Origin: Cryobacterium algoricola
GTDB taxonomy: Bacteria; Actinomycetota; Actinomycetes; Actinomycetales; Microbacteriaceae
DNA length: 64,000 nucleotides
Direction of reading: 5' to 3'
Assembly (NCBI RefSeq): GCF_004402485.1
Contig: NZ_SOFG01000004.1
Location: 682,001-746,000 of the forward strand
How positions within the stretch are numbered: the first letter of the stretch is position 1; each line of letters starts with the position of its first letter. Shown piece by piece: positions 43,640-52,121 of this stretch. The notes under the pieces were generated by a model that worked only from the letters and a program-made list of their open reading frames with translations, did no database searches and had not been told where the DNA came from. A program made the position numbers and the translations under genes.

Positions 43640-44410
43640 TCAGCGGGCCGACCAGCCGCCGTCCATTCCGTAACTCGACCCGGTGACCATCGCCGCGTCC
43701 GCGGACGCGAGCCAGGCTACGAGCGAACCGACCTCCGCCGGCTCGACGAGACGCTTGACGGCGCTCTCGGTGAGCATGATCCGGCTGAGCACCTCCTCCT
43801 CCGGGATGCCATGCACGAGAGCCTGGTCGGCGATCTGCTTCTCGACCATCGGTGTGCGCACATAGCCGGGGCTCACACAGTTGCTCGTGACCCCGTGGTC
43901 ACCGCCCTCGAGGGCCGTGACCTTGGAGAGGCCCTCGAGACCGTGCTTCGCCGAGACGTACGCGGCCTTGAACGGCGAGGCGCGGATGCCGTGCACCGAG
44001 GTGACATTGATCACCCGTCCGAAGCCGCGCTTGTACATCCCGGGAAGCGCCGCCCGGATCAGCAGGAAAGGCGCCTCGAGCATGAGCGCGAGGATGAGCC
44101 GGAAGTCGGCGGGGTCGAAGTCGGGGATCGGGTTGATGCGCTGGATCCCCGCGTTGTTCACCAGGATGTCCACGTCGCCGAGCACCCCGGCGAGCAGCCC
44201 GTCGGTGAGGGCGAGCGTGTCGGCGAGGTCCACGGTCCAGCTCGAGCCGCCCACCTCCGCGGCGAGCGCAGAAGCGCTCGCCGCGTCGATGTCCGCGACC
44301 GTGACGTGCGCTCCGCGAGCGGCCAGGGAGCGCACGACGGCCTCGCCGATGCCGCTCGCTCCCCCGGTGACGAGGGCGCGCCGCCCCGCGAGGGACTGTT
44401 CCACGGTCAC
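43640..44410 (-). CDS. bdhA: 3-hydroxybutyrate dehydrogenase (SDR family)
   Basis: 256-residue short-chain dehydrogenase: nucleotide loop TGGASGIG (15-22), NNAG (85-88), and the catalytic Ser138, Tyr151 and Lys155 in SVH...YVSAKHG. The sequence and length, with GIQRINPI and [19 protein letters not shown], match 3-hydroxybutyrate dehydrogenases that oxidise (R)-3-hydroxybutyrate to acetoacetate with NAD+. GTG 44410 overlaps the stop of the MHS transporter gene by four bases, so transport and oxidation appear coupled. A different hydroxyacid substrate is possible. Confidence 0.85.
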   Translation of the reverse strand: MTVEQSLAGRRALVTGGASGIGEAVVRSLAARGAHVTVADIDAASASALAAEVGGSSWTVDLADTLALTDGLLAGVLGDVDILVNNAGIQRINPIPDFDPADFRLILALMLEAPFLLIRAALPGMYKRGFGRVINVTSVHGIRASPFKAAYVSAKHGLEGLSKVTALEGGDHGVTSNCVSPGYVRTPMVEKQIADQALVHGIPEEEVLSRIMLTESAVKRLVEPAEVGSLVAWLASADAAMVTGSSYGMDGGWSAR

Positions 44411-45810
44411 CGCAGCGCCGGGGCCGGTTCGAGGCCGTGCCTGGCGGCATCCGCTGCGTCGACGTCGCGGAGCGAGATACCGTTGGTCTCCTTGAGCGTC
44501 ACGACGGCCACGACGGTGATCGCACAGGCGATCACGAGGTAGAACGCGACCGGCAGCCAGGACTGGTACTGCTTCAGCAGCGCGGTCGCGATGATCGGCG
44601 CGAGCGAGCCGGCGAGGATCGACGTGACCTGGTAGCCGAGGGAGACGCCGGAGTAGCGCATCCGGGTCGGGAACATCTCGGCCATGATCGCCGGCTGCCC
44701 GGCATACATGAAGGCGTGGAAGCACAGCCCGATCGTGATCGCGGCGACGATGACGACCGGGTTGAGGGTGTCGAACATCGGGAAGGCGAAGAACGCCCAG
44801 CTCGCACCGAGAATCGCACCGGTGAGGTAGATCGGCTTGCGACCGAAACGGTCGGAGAGCCGGCCGACCTGCGGGATCACGAGGAAGTGCACCACGTGGG
44901 CGATCAGCAGGGCCAGGAGCAGCTGGCTGGTGTTGTACTTGTGCACGGTGACGAGGTAGACGATCGAGAAGCTCACGATCGTGTAATAGAGGATGTTCTC
45001 GGCGAACCGCAGTCCCATCGCGCCGAGGATTCCGCGCGGGTACTTGCGGACGACCTCCATCACGCCGTAGCTGATGGCCTTCTCAGCCTCGACCTGGGCG
45101 CGGGCCTCGAGGAAGATCGGCGCCTCGCTGACGTGGGTGCGGATGTAGTAGCCGATCACGACGATGATCGCGGACAGCCAGAACGCGACCCGCCAACCCC
45201 AGCCGAGGAACTGCTCGGCGGGCAGGATCCACGACATGGTGAGCAGCACGAGGGTCGCGAGCAGGTTGCCGACCGGCACGGCGGCCTGCGGCCAGCTCGA
45301 CCAGAAGCCGCGCGACTTGTCCGGGCTGTGCTCGGCGACGAGCAGCACGGCGCCGCCCCACTCCCCGCCGACGGCGAAGCCCTGGATGAAGCGCAGCGCC
45401 ACGAGGAGGGCGGGCGCCCAGTAGCCGATCGTGTTGTAGCCGGGGAGGCAGCCCATCAGGAAGGTCGCCGCCCCGACGAGGATGATCGTGACCTGCAGGG
45501 TGTGCTTGCGGCCGAGGCGATCGCCGATCTGGCCGAAGACGATGCCGCCGAGCGGCCGGGCGATGAAGCCCACCGCGTAGGTGAGGAACGCGGCGATGAT
45601 CCCGTCGAGGTCGCTGCCCGCGTTCGGGAAGAAGAACTTACCGAAGACGAGGCTCGCCGCGGTCGCGTAGAGGAAGAATTCGTACCATTCGACGACCGTC
45701 CCCACCATCGAGGCGGCCACGATCTTCCTGAGGCCGGAGGTCTCTTCCCGGTTCTCGCGCGATCCCGCGCCTCCGGGGCTGTCGGCAGTGATGCGTTCGT
45801 TGACGCTCAT
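44407..45810 (-). CDS. MHS-family MFS carboxylate/metabolite:proton symporter
   Basis: 467-residue member of the metabolite:H+ symporter (MHS) group of the major facilitator superfamily. It has VEWYEFFLYATAASLVFGKFFFP in the first helix, the motif A-like QIGDRLGRKHTLQ and FAVGGEWGGAVLLV, all typical. Family substrates include citrate, shikimate and alpha-ketoglutarate. Coupling to 3-hydroxybutyrate dehydrogenase suggests it imports 3-hydroxybutyrate or a related acid. ATG 45810 has AAGGAG; ten further in-frame residues upstream lack it. The LysR gene is divergent. Confidence 0.87.
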   Translation of the reverse strand: MSVNERITADSPGGAGSRENREETSGLRKIVAASMVGTVVEWYEFFLYATAASLVFGKFFFPNAGSDLDGIIAAFLTYAVGFIARPLGGIVFGQIGDRLGRKHTLQVTIILVGAATFLMGCLPGYNTIGYWAPALLVALRFIQGFAVGGEWGGAVLLVAEHSPDKSRGFWSSWPQAAVPVGNLLATLVLLTMSWILPAEQFLGWGWRVAFWLSAIIVVIGYYIRTHVSEAPIFLEARAQVEAEKAISYGVMEVVRKYPRGILGAMGLRFAENILYYTIVSFSIVYLVTVHKYNTSQLLLALLIAHVVHFLVIPQVGRLSDRFGRKPIYLTGAILGASWAFFAFPMFDTLNPVVIVAAITIGLCFHAFMYAGQPAIMAEMFPTRMRYSGVSLGYQVTSILAGSLAPIIATALLKQYQSWLPVAFYLVIACAITVVAVVTLKETNGISLRDVDAADAARHGLEPAPALR

Positions 45811-45937
45811 GTCTGTCTCCTTCGGTGTCGTCGCTGACACTGTCTGTGGATGCCGGGGGCGGGTTGCCGCCCCGGCTCCCCTGAGTATTGCCGCCCGTCG
45901 GCTCTGCGGCCATGACCACTTCCGAACTCCGTGTGTG

Positions 45938-45943
45938 CATAAT
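45938..45943 (+). promoter_or_regulatory. Leaderless -10 box for the LysR gene
   Basis: CATAAT ends seven bases before ATG 45951 with no SD, favouring that start over ATGs at 45888 and 45912. Confidence 0.45.
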
Positions 45944-45950
45944 TGCAGAC

Positions 45951-46877
45951 ATGACCGGACCCCGACCCGCCCTGCCGCCGAACGCCGACGACCTCCTGGT
46001 GCTGCTCGCCGTCGCCCGCAGCGGCAGGTTCGTGACCGCGGCGGACAGCCTCGGCCTCAATCACACCACGGTCTCACGCCGCATCGCGGCCCTCGAGAAG
46101 GCGCTCGACGGCCGGGTGCTCTCCCGCACCGTCGGCGGCTGGGAGCTGACGGAGCTCGGCGCCCGCGCGGTCAACGCAGCGGAGAACGTCGAGGCCGCCG
46201 TCTCCCTCCTCGGCGGGCCTCCTGGGCAGGCGACGCAGTTGTCCGGCGTCGTCCGGCTCTCCGCGACGGATGGCTTCAGCGCGTACATCGCGACGCCGGC
46301 GGTCGCCGCCCTGCAGCGCCGGCATCCCGGCCTGCGGGTCGAGATCGTCACGGTGACGCGGCGCGCGCTCCAGCACCGGTCCGGGCTCGACATCGAGGTC
46401 GTCGTCGGTGAGCCGCAGGTGCACCGGGCGGACGCGATCCTGCTCGGGCACTATGTCCTCGGCATGTACGCGTCTCGGGACTACCTCGCCGAGAAGGGCA
46501 CACCCGCGAGCGTTGCCGAGCTCACCGAGCATCCGCTCGTCTACTTCGTGGATTCGATGCTGCTCGTCGACGACCTCGACGCCCCGCGGCGGCAGGTGCC
46601 GTCGATGCGCCCCTCGCTGAGTTCGACCAACGTTTTCGTGCACGTCGAAGCGACCAGGGCCGGCGCGGGGATCGGTTTCCTGCCCTGCTTCATGGCCGAC
46701 CAGCACCCGGACCTCGTTCGCCTCCTGCCGGACAAGTTCAAGGAGGAACTGCCGTACTGGATGGTGCTCCGCCCCGAATCCCTGCACCAGCCCGCTGTCG
46801 CCGCCGTCGTCGACGCCCTCCGCGCCCGGACCTCCGCGTTCACCGAAGCCCTGCAGGGCCGCGGCCGGGCAGGCTGA
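45951..46877 (+). CDS. LysR-family transcriptional regulator
   Basis: 308-residue LysR regulator with an N-terminal winged helix-turn-helix (DDLLVLLAVARSGRFVTAA, LNHTTVSRRIAALEKAL) and a periplasmic-binding-like effector domain (from about 95). It is divergent from the MHS transporter/dehydrogenase pair across a 140-base region, the classic layout for LysR control of a neighbouring catabolic operon; 3-hydroxybutyrate or its derivative is a plausible co-inducer. ATG 45951 places the HTH eight residues from the start, as usual. The stop is 32 bases before tRNA-Leu. Confidence 0.85.
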   Translation: MTGPRPALPPNADDLLVLLAVARSGRFVTAADSLGLNHTTVSRRIAALEKALDGRVLSRTVGGWELTELGARAVNAAENVEAAVSLLGGPPGQATQLSGVVRLSATDGFSAYIATPAVAALQRRHPGLRVEIVTVTRRALQHRSGLDIEVVVGEPQVHRADAILLGHYVLGMYASRDYLAEKGTPASVAELTEHPLVYFVDSMLLVDDLDAPRRQVPSMRPSLSSTNVFVHVEATRAGAGIGFLPCFMADQHPDLVRLLPDKFKEELPYWMVLRPESLHQPAVAAVVDALRARTSAFTEALQGRGRAG

Positions 46878-46909
46878 CCACGCGATCTGGCTACACTGGA
46901 ACGGCACAA

Positions 46910-46991
46910 GCGGGAGTGGTGAAATTGGCAGACACGCAGGATTTAGGTTCCTGTGCTTTCGAGCGTGGGGGTTCAAGTCCCCTCTCCCGCA
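46910..46991 (+). tRNA. tRNA-Leu (TAG)
   Basis: 82-nt tRNA with long variable arm: acceptor GCGGGAG/CTCCCGC, anticodon arm CAGGA-TTTAGGT-TCCTG with anticodon TAG, T arm GGGGTTCAAGTCCCC and discriminator A at 46991. CCA is not encoded. The next gene starts at 46993, so the tRNA 3' end and the DedA start codon nearly abut. Confidence 0.96.
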
Positions 46992-46992
46992 C

Positions 46993-47694
46993 ATGATGAG
47001 CACCTCGGCCCTCGACGGCCAACTGACCGATCTGCTCGCGAACACCGGCGCCATCGTGTTCTACCTGCTCGTCTGGGCCCTCGTCTTCGCAGGGACCGCG
47101 GTGTTCCTCGGAGTCTTCATCCCGTTCATCACCGGGGATTCCCTCCTCTTCGGGTCGGGGCTCGTCGCGGCATCGGCGGCGAACGTGGACATCGTCGTGC
47201 TGATGATCGGCACCGGCCTGGCCGCGTTCCTCGGCGACCAGGTGGGATTCCTGCTCGGACGGCACTTCGGCCGCGGTTACCTCGACCGCCGCGGCGGCCG
47301 CCGCACCCGCGCGGCCATCGTGAAGACCGAGACCTTCTACCGGAAATACGGCTGGTGGTCCGTCGTGATCGCCCGCTTCATGCCCTGGGCGCGCGTCTTC
47401 GTGCCCGTCATCGCGGGGGTCGGCCGGATGAACTACTACCGGTTCCTCTCGAGCAACCTCGTCGGCGCACTCGCCTGGGGCGTCGGGCTCACCCTGACCG
47501 GATACTTCGCGGCGAGCCTGCCCGGTGTGAAGAGCGCCGCGTATGTCATCGCCGGCGTCTTCATCGCGGCATCCATCTTCTTCGGCGGGCGCACCTGGCT
47601 CGCCGACCGCGCCGAGAACCGTCGCGACGCGGACGGCGACGACCGACCGGACGGCCCCGCCGATACCCCGGCCGACGGCCCCGCGGCCGGGTAA
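46993..47694 (+). CDS. DedA-family membrane protein 1
   Basis: 233-residue DedA/SNARE-associated-family protein with five to six hydrophobic helices. Family motifs are visible: FIPFITGDSLLFGSG, GDQVGFLLGRHFGRGY, the basic ARFMPWARVFVPVIAGVGRMNY and GALAWGVGLTLTGYF. DedA proteins act as polyprenyl-phosphate or lipid scramblases. ATG 46993 (or 46996) starts one base after tRNA-Leu, so there is no room for a leader. A second DedA gene follows, so the two may work together. The C-terminus is acidic and disordered. Confidence 0.85.
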   Translation: MMSTSALDGQLTDLLANTGAIVFYLLVWALVFAGTAVFLGVFIPFITGDSLLFGSGLVAASAANVDIVVLMIGTGLAAFLGDQVGFLLGRHFGRGYLDRRGGRRTRAAIVKTETFYRKYGWWSVVIARFMPWARVFVPVIAGVGRMNYYRFLSSNLVGALAWGVGLTLTGYFAASLPGVKSAAYVIAGVFIAASIFFGGRTWLADRAENRRDADGDDRPDGPADTPADGPAAG

Positions 47695-47793
47695 CTCACG
47701 GTTTTCGCCCTCCGTTTAGCGCTAGCCTGTTACAGACCATCCCTGCTCATCACCGTGCGGTCGACATGGCCACCACCGACTGGAGTCATCTTC

Positions 47794-48549
47794 GTGCTCA
47801 ACACTGCTCTCAACCACGCCGGACTCATCCCGTGGCTTGACCCGGTAAACCTCATCGACGGGTTCGGTCCGTGGGCCCTTCTCGGTGTGTGCGCGATCAT
47901 CTTCGCCGAGACCGGCCTGCTGGTCGGCTTCCTGTTGCCCGGCGACACCCTCCTCGTCATCACCGGCCTGCTCACCTTCGCGGGTGTCATCCACATCAAC
48001 ATCTGGTGGGTCGCCCTCGCCATCGGCTTCGCCGCGTTCCTCGGCGGCGAGTGCGGCTACCTGATCGGCCACAAGCTCGGCCCGCGCGTCTTCGAACGCA
48101 AGGAATCCGGTCTCTTCAGCGTCGAGAACGTGCAGCGCACCAACGGCTTCTTCGAACGCTTCGGCGGCTTCGCCGTCATCGTTGCCCGGTTCGTGCCGAT
48201 CGTGCGCACCTTCGCTCCGGTCGCCGCAGGCGTCGGCCACATGAACTACCGCAAGTACTCGCTGTACAACCTCGTCGGCGCCATGATCTGGGGCGCCGGC
48301 CTCACCTTCGCCGGGTACTTCCTGGGCTACATCCCCCCGGTCGCCGACTTCGTCACGCACTACATCGACCTCATCCTGATCGCGGCCGTGCTCGGCACGC
48401 TCATCCCCACCGCGTTCCACTACGTGCAGTCCTCGCGCAAGGCGAAGAAGGCCAAGGCGCTCGCCGCCGCCGCACCGGCGACGACCGAAACCGGCAGCCT
48501 CGTCCTCGACGCGGATGCCTTCACCGGCCACCCCAAGCACGACAACTGA
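47794..48549 (+). CDS. DedA-family membrane protein 2
   Basis: 251-residue DedA protein with the motifs AETGLLVGFLLPGDTLLVITG, GGECGYLIGHKLGPRVFERK and VARFVPIVRTFAPVAAGVGHMNYRKY. It is about 35-40 percent similar by eye to the preceding DedA protein, suggesting related or duplicated lipid-scramblase function. GTG 47794 has TGGAG eight bases upstream and is preferred over GTG 47755. The TAGCCT at about 47724-47729 may be the -10, so it likely has its own promoter. The C-terminus carries a Lys/Ala-rich tail. Confidence 0.87.
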   Translation: MLNTALNHAGLIPWLDPVNLIDGFGPWALLGVCAIIFAETGLLVGFLLPGDTLLVITGLLTFAGVIHINIWWVALAIGFAAFLGGECGYLIGHKLGPRVFERKESGLFSVENVQRTNGFFERFGGFAVIVARFVPIVRTFAPVAAGVGHMNYRKYSLYNLVGAMIWGAGLTFAGYFLGYIPPVADFVTHYIDLILIAAVLGTLIPTAFHYVQSSRKAKKAKALAAAAPATTETGSLVLDADAFTGHPKHDN

Positions 48550-48579
48550 CGCTCCCTCCGTCCGTCCCCGTCGTTCCCT

Positions 48580-48599
48580 GACCACGGCGTGCTGTGGTC
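48580..48599. terminator. Possible hairpin between DedA 2 and CDF genes
   Basis: GACCAC (48580-48585) and GTGGTC (48594-48599) form a six-bp stem with an eight-base loop between convergent genes. No T-run, so low confidence. Confidence 0.3.
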
Positions 48600-48625
48600 G
48601 GCGTGTGCCGGAACCGGAGCCGGGC

Positions 48626-49549
48626 TCAGCGGTGCGGGGAGTCCTCGTGGTCGGCGTGCTCGGCCGGCTCGAGCTGGAACGTCGAATGTTCGACGTCGAA
48701 GTGGGTGCTGAGGCACTCCGAGAGAGTGTCGAGCAGCGCCCCCGCACCACCGGACTGCAGCACGGCGGGTTCGACCACGACGTGCGCGCTGAACACGTGC
48801 GCACCGGACGTGATCGCCCAGACGTGCACGTCGTGCACTGCGGCGACCCCCGGCGTGTCGAGCAGGTGCCTGCGGATCTCGGCGACGTCCGTGTCGACGG
48901 GCACCGATTCGCTCAGCACCCGGACGACGTCCCTGAGCAGGGTGAAGCAGCGCGGCACAATCATGGCCGCGATCACCAGGGACGCGATCGAGTCCGCCTG
49001 CTCGAACCCGGTGGTGAGAATGACCCCGGCCGCCACGATCACCGCGACGGATCCGAGGGTGTCACCGAGCACCTCGAGGTAGGCGCCGCGCATGTTGATC
49101 GACGAGCCGGAGGCCGGACGCAGCAGGAACAGCGCCCCCAGGTTCGCAATGAGTCCGATCACGGCGACCCAGAGCATCGGTCCGGCCTGCACCTGGCCCT
49201 CGCCGGGCCCGAGCAGCCGCGAAACCGCGCCGATCACGACCGACACGGCGACGCCGAGCAGGATCAGCCCGTTGATGAGGGCGCCGAACACCTCGGCGCG
49301 CTGGTAGCCGAACGTCTGCCGGTCGGTCGCCGGCCGGGCCGCGACGATGGTGGCGAGGAGGGCGATGATCAGGCCGGCGAGGTCGGAGAACATGTGGCCG
49401 GCATCGGCGAGCAGGGAGAGGGAGCCGGTCAGCCAGGCTCCGGCGACCTCGACGAGGAGCACAACGGCGACGATCCCGATCGCGAACGTCAAACGCGTGC
49501 GATTGGCGGCGGATGCCGTTCCGTGTCCGTGCGCGTGATCGTGGCCCAT
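48626..49549 (-). CDS. Cation diffusion facilitator (zinc/cadmium exporter type)
   Basis: 307-residue CDF transporter. His-rich N-terminus MGHDHAHGHG, six hydrophobic helices, and a C-terminal cytoplasmic domain with LDTPGVAAVHDVHVWAITSG. The metal site in helix 2 is HMFSD (His52, Asp56). In helix 5 the usual H-x3-D is E-x3-D (Glu159, Asp163), which occurs in other actinobacterial relatives and may shift metal preference. The likely role is Zn2+/Cd2+ efflux. ATG 49549. It is convergent with DedA 2. Confidence 0.87.
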   Translation of the reverse strand: MGHDHAHGHGTASAANRTRLTFAIGIVAVVLLVEVAGAWLTGSLSLLADAGHMFSDLAGLIIALLATIVAARPATDRQTFGYQRAEVFGALINGLILLGVAVSVVIGAVSRLLGPGEGQVQAGPMLWVAVIGLIANLGALFLLRPASGSSINMRGAYLEVLGDTLGSVAVIVAAGVILTTGFEQADSIASLVIAAMIVPRCFTLLRDVVRVLSESVPVDTDVAEIRRHLLDTPGVAAVHDVHVWAITSGAHVFSAHVVVEPAVLQSGGAGALLDTLSECLSTHFDVEHSTFQLEPAEHADHEDSPHR

Positions 49550-49673
49550 GCCTCAACGCTAGGCCGTGCCGGGGTGCGTCGCCAGTTCAGCGGCCAGTTG
49601 GGAATGAGTGCCGTTATCAGTGGCGCGGCGGCCCGGGAAGACTGCTCAGAGAAAGGGAGCGCCCCCGCGCGCC

Positions 49674-49714
49674 GCCGGTCAGCCGAGCAGCCCGTCGGCC
49701 GGTCAGCCGAGCAG
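49674..49714. repeat. 24-nt duplication at the rdgB stop
   Basis: GCCGGTCAGCCGAGCAG occurs at 49674-49690 and again at 49698-49714, period 24. The second copy contains the rdgB stop (49703-49705 on the minus strand). Confidence 0.8.
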
Positions 49715-50305
49715 TTCCCTCAGCACCGGCACGAGCCCGTCGAAGGCGCGCGCCCGGTGGCTGTCGCGGTTCTTGACGGATGCCGTCAGCTCGGCCGCCG
49801 AGATCGCGTAGCCGTCCGGAAGGAAGATCGGGTCGTAGCCGAAGCCACCGGCACCCGCGGCCTCCGTCAGGATCCGGCCGGGCCACTCCCCCGTGACGAA
49901 CCGTTCGGTGCCGTCGGGAAGCGCCAGGGCGGCGACACAGGTGAAGTGCGCCGCGCGGTGCTCGGCTGGCACGTCCGCGAGCTGCCAGAGCAGCAGCCGC
50001 AGGTTCTCGCCGGAGTCCCTGGCCGGGCCGGACCAGCGTGCGGAGAAGATGCCGGGAGAGCCGCCGAGGATGTCCACGCAGATTCCGGAGTCGTCCGCGA
50101 TGGCGGGCAGGCCGGTGTGTGCCGCGGCCGCCCTCGCCTTGATCAGCGCGTTCTCGGCGAAGGTCGTGCCGTCTTCGACGGGCTCCGGGCCGTCGTACGC
50201 GAGTACGTCCACCCCGGGCAGCTGGGGCGCGAGAATGCGGCGCAGCTCATCGACCTTGTGCGCGTTGTGGGTGGCCAGGACGACCCGCATGGTGTCAGCA
50301 CGCAT
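49703..50305 (-). CDS. rdgB: dITP/XTP pyrophosphatase (Ham1/RdgB)
   Basis: 200-residue Ham1 family NTP pyrophosphatase that removes dITP, ITP and XTP from the nucleotide pool. It has VLATHNAHKVDELRRIL at the N-terminus, AENALIKARAAAAHTGLPAIADDSGICVD (metal and base recognition) and GFGYDPIFLPDGY. The frame starts at ATG 50305, or at 50290 giving MRVVLATHN; neither has an obvious SD. It follows rph by 3 bases in the conserved murI-rph-rdgB operon. Confidence 0.95.
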   Translation of the reverse strand: MRADTMRVVLATHNAHKVDELRRILAPQLPGVDVLAYDGPEPVEDGTTFAENALIKARAAAAHTGLPAIADDSGICVDILGGSPGIFSARWSGPARDSGENLRLLLWQLADVPAEHRAAHFTCVAALALPDGTERFVTGEWPGRILTEAAGAGGFGYDPIFLPDGYAISAAELTASVKNRDSHRARAFDGLVPVLRELLG

Positions 50306-50308
50306 CGG

Positions 50309-51043
50309 TCAGCGCCCGAGGGCGGCGTTCTGCAGTTCGGTCAGGCTGACGGTGCCCGCGAGGGCGAGGTCGAGCAGTGAGTTCAGTTCCGCACGGTCGA
50401 AGGGGGCACCCTCTGCCGTGCCCTGCACCTCGACGAAGGAACCACGGCCGGTGACGACGACGTTCATGTCGGTCTGGGCACTGGAGTCCTCGGTATATGC
50501 GAGGTCGAGCATGGGCACGCCCTTGACGATGCCGACGGAGATCGCGGCGACGCTGTCGGTGAGCGGCTGCGCCTTCTGGCCGATGAACTTCTGTTCGCGG
50601 CCCCACTCGAGCGCGTCGAACAGTGCCACGTAGGCCCCGGTGATCGCGGCGGTACGGGTACCGCCATCCGCCTGGAGCACGTCGCAGTCGATCACGATGG
50701 TGTTCTCGCCGAGAGCCTTCATGTCGACGACCGCACGGAGGCTGCGGCCGACGAGACGGCTGATCTCGTGCGTCCGGCCGCCGATCTTGCCCTTGACAGC
50801 CTCGCGAGCCATCCGCTCGTTCGTGGAACGCGGGAGCATCGCGTATTCCGCGGTGACCCAGCCCTTGCCCTTACCGCTCATCCAGCGGGGAACCCCGTTG
50901 GTGAAGGACGCGGTGCAGAGCACCTTCGTGCGCCCGCAGGAGATGAGCGCCGACCCTTCGGCCTGGTCGCTCCAGCCGCGCTCGATCGTGACCGGCCGTA
51001 GCTCGTCGATGGCTCGTCCGTCTGCGCGCACGATGTCGGTCAT
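50309..51043 (-). CDS. rph: Ribonuclease PH
   Basis: 244-residue phosphorolytic 3'-5' exoribonuclease that trims tRNA 3' ends. It has [18 protein letters not shown], a tRNA-binding region with [36 protein letters not shown], and the phosphate-site [25 protein letters not shown]. The ATG overlaps the murI stop by four bases. Located between murI and rdgB, as in many actinobacteria. Confidence 0.96.
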   Translation of the reverse strand: MTDIVRADGRAIDELRPVTIERGWSDQAEGSALISCGRTKVLCTASFTNGVPRWMSGKGKGWVTAEYAMLPRSTNERMAREAVKGKIGGRTHEISRLVGRSLRAVVDMKALGENTIVIDCDVLQADGGTRTAAITGAYVALFDALEWGREQKFIGQKAQPLTDSVAAISVGIVKGVPMLDLAYTEDSSAQTDMNVVVTGRGSFVEVQGTAEGAPFDRAELNSLLDLALAGTVSLTELQNAALGR

Positions 51044-51954
51044 GAGGTCTCCTTGGTGTGCCGGGAATCCCTCGGGTGGAGGAGGGACGCTGCGTGGTGG
51101 TGGTCGGAATTGGGATGGGTTGCGGCGAATTCGACGAGCTCGCTGAGGCTGAACACGCCGGTCTCGACGAGGTCGACCGTGGAGACCTCCGGACCGGCCA
51201 GGCGGTGTGCGAGGTCGAGGAAGTCCTCGGCGCTGTTGCCCGTCGCCTCGTACCGGTAGCTCGGCGGTGCCTTCTCGGTGCGGGCGAGGCCCTGCCCGAC
51301 GAGGATCCGGTAGACGTCGTTCGCGGTCTCGGTGTCGCTCGAGACGATCGAAACGCCGTCGCCCATCACGTAGGAGATCGCGCCGCGGAGGAACGGATAG
51401 TGCGTGCAGCCGAGCACGAGGGTGTCGATGTCCGCCGCGCGGAGGGGGGCAAGGTATTCCTCGGCGACGGCGAGCACCTCGTCGCCGGTCGTGACGCCTG
51501 CTTCGACGAATTCGACGAACCGGGGGCAGGCCTGGGTGAAGAGCCTGATGTTGGTCGCGGCAGCGAAGGCGTCTTCGTACGCCCGCGAATTCACGGTGCC
51601 GATCGTGCCGATCACGCCGACCCTGTGGTTGCGGGTCGTGCCGACGGCGCGTCGGACGGCGGGCTGGATGACCTCGACCACCGGGACGCTATAGCGTTCC
51701 CGCGCATCGCGGAGCACAGCGGCCGACGCGGTATTGCAGGCAATTACCAGCATCTTCACGTCCTGGGCCACGAGGTCGTCGAGAACCTTGAGCGCGAAGC
51801 CGCGCACGTCGGCGATCTTCTTCGGTCCGTACGGCGAATTCGCCGTGTCGCCGATGTACAGGATCGACTCGTTGGGCAGCTGGTCCTTGATCGCCCGCGC
51901 GACGGTCAAACCGCCGACGCCAGAATCGAAAATTCCTATGGGTGCATCCGTCAC
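51040..51954 (-). CDS. murI: Glutamate racemase
   Basis: 304-residue MurI that makes D-glutamate for peptidoglycan. Catalytic Cys73 in IACNTASA and Cys183 in LGCTHYPF, with Asp10-Ser11 in FDSGVGGL. The C-terminus (from about 265) extends beyond the usual end, with [15 protein letters not shown] that includes a His-rich stretch. ATG 51954. First gene of murI-rph-rdgB. The 158-base gap upstream, shared with the divergent synthase gene, holds a TACACT box near 52039-52044 facing the synthase. Confidence 0.94.
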   Translation of the reverse strand: MTDAPIGIFDSGVGGLTVARAIKDQLPNESILYIGDTANSPYGPKKIADVRGFALKVLDDLVAQDVKMLVIACNTASAAVLRDARERYSVPVVEVIQPAVRRAVGTTRNHRVGVIGTIGTVNSRAYEDAFAAATNIRLFTQACPRFVEFVEAGVTTGDEVLAVAEEYLAPLRAADIDTLVLGCTHYPFLRGAISYVMGDGVSIVSSDTETANDVYRILVGQGLARTEKAPPSYRYEATGNSAEDFLDLAHRLAGPEVSTVDLVETGVFSLSELVEFAATHPNSDHHHAASLLHPRDSRHTKETS

Positions 51955-52121
51955 GACAGTCGAGCTTAGTCGGCCCGGCTGACCGGGCCCCCGAGCCGCT
52001 GCGGGCGCCCGCGTGTACCACGCCGGGAATATGGCCGTAACTACACTCGAAAGAGGGTTCCCGCCAACCGACGGTCGCCGCGCAAGACGGCGTCAGATTC
52101 GTCGTCGAGGAGATGATCGTC

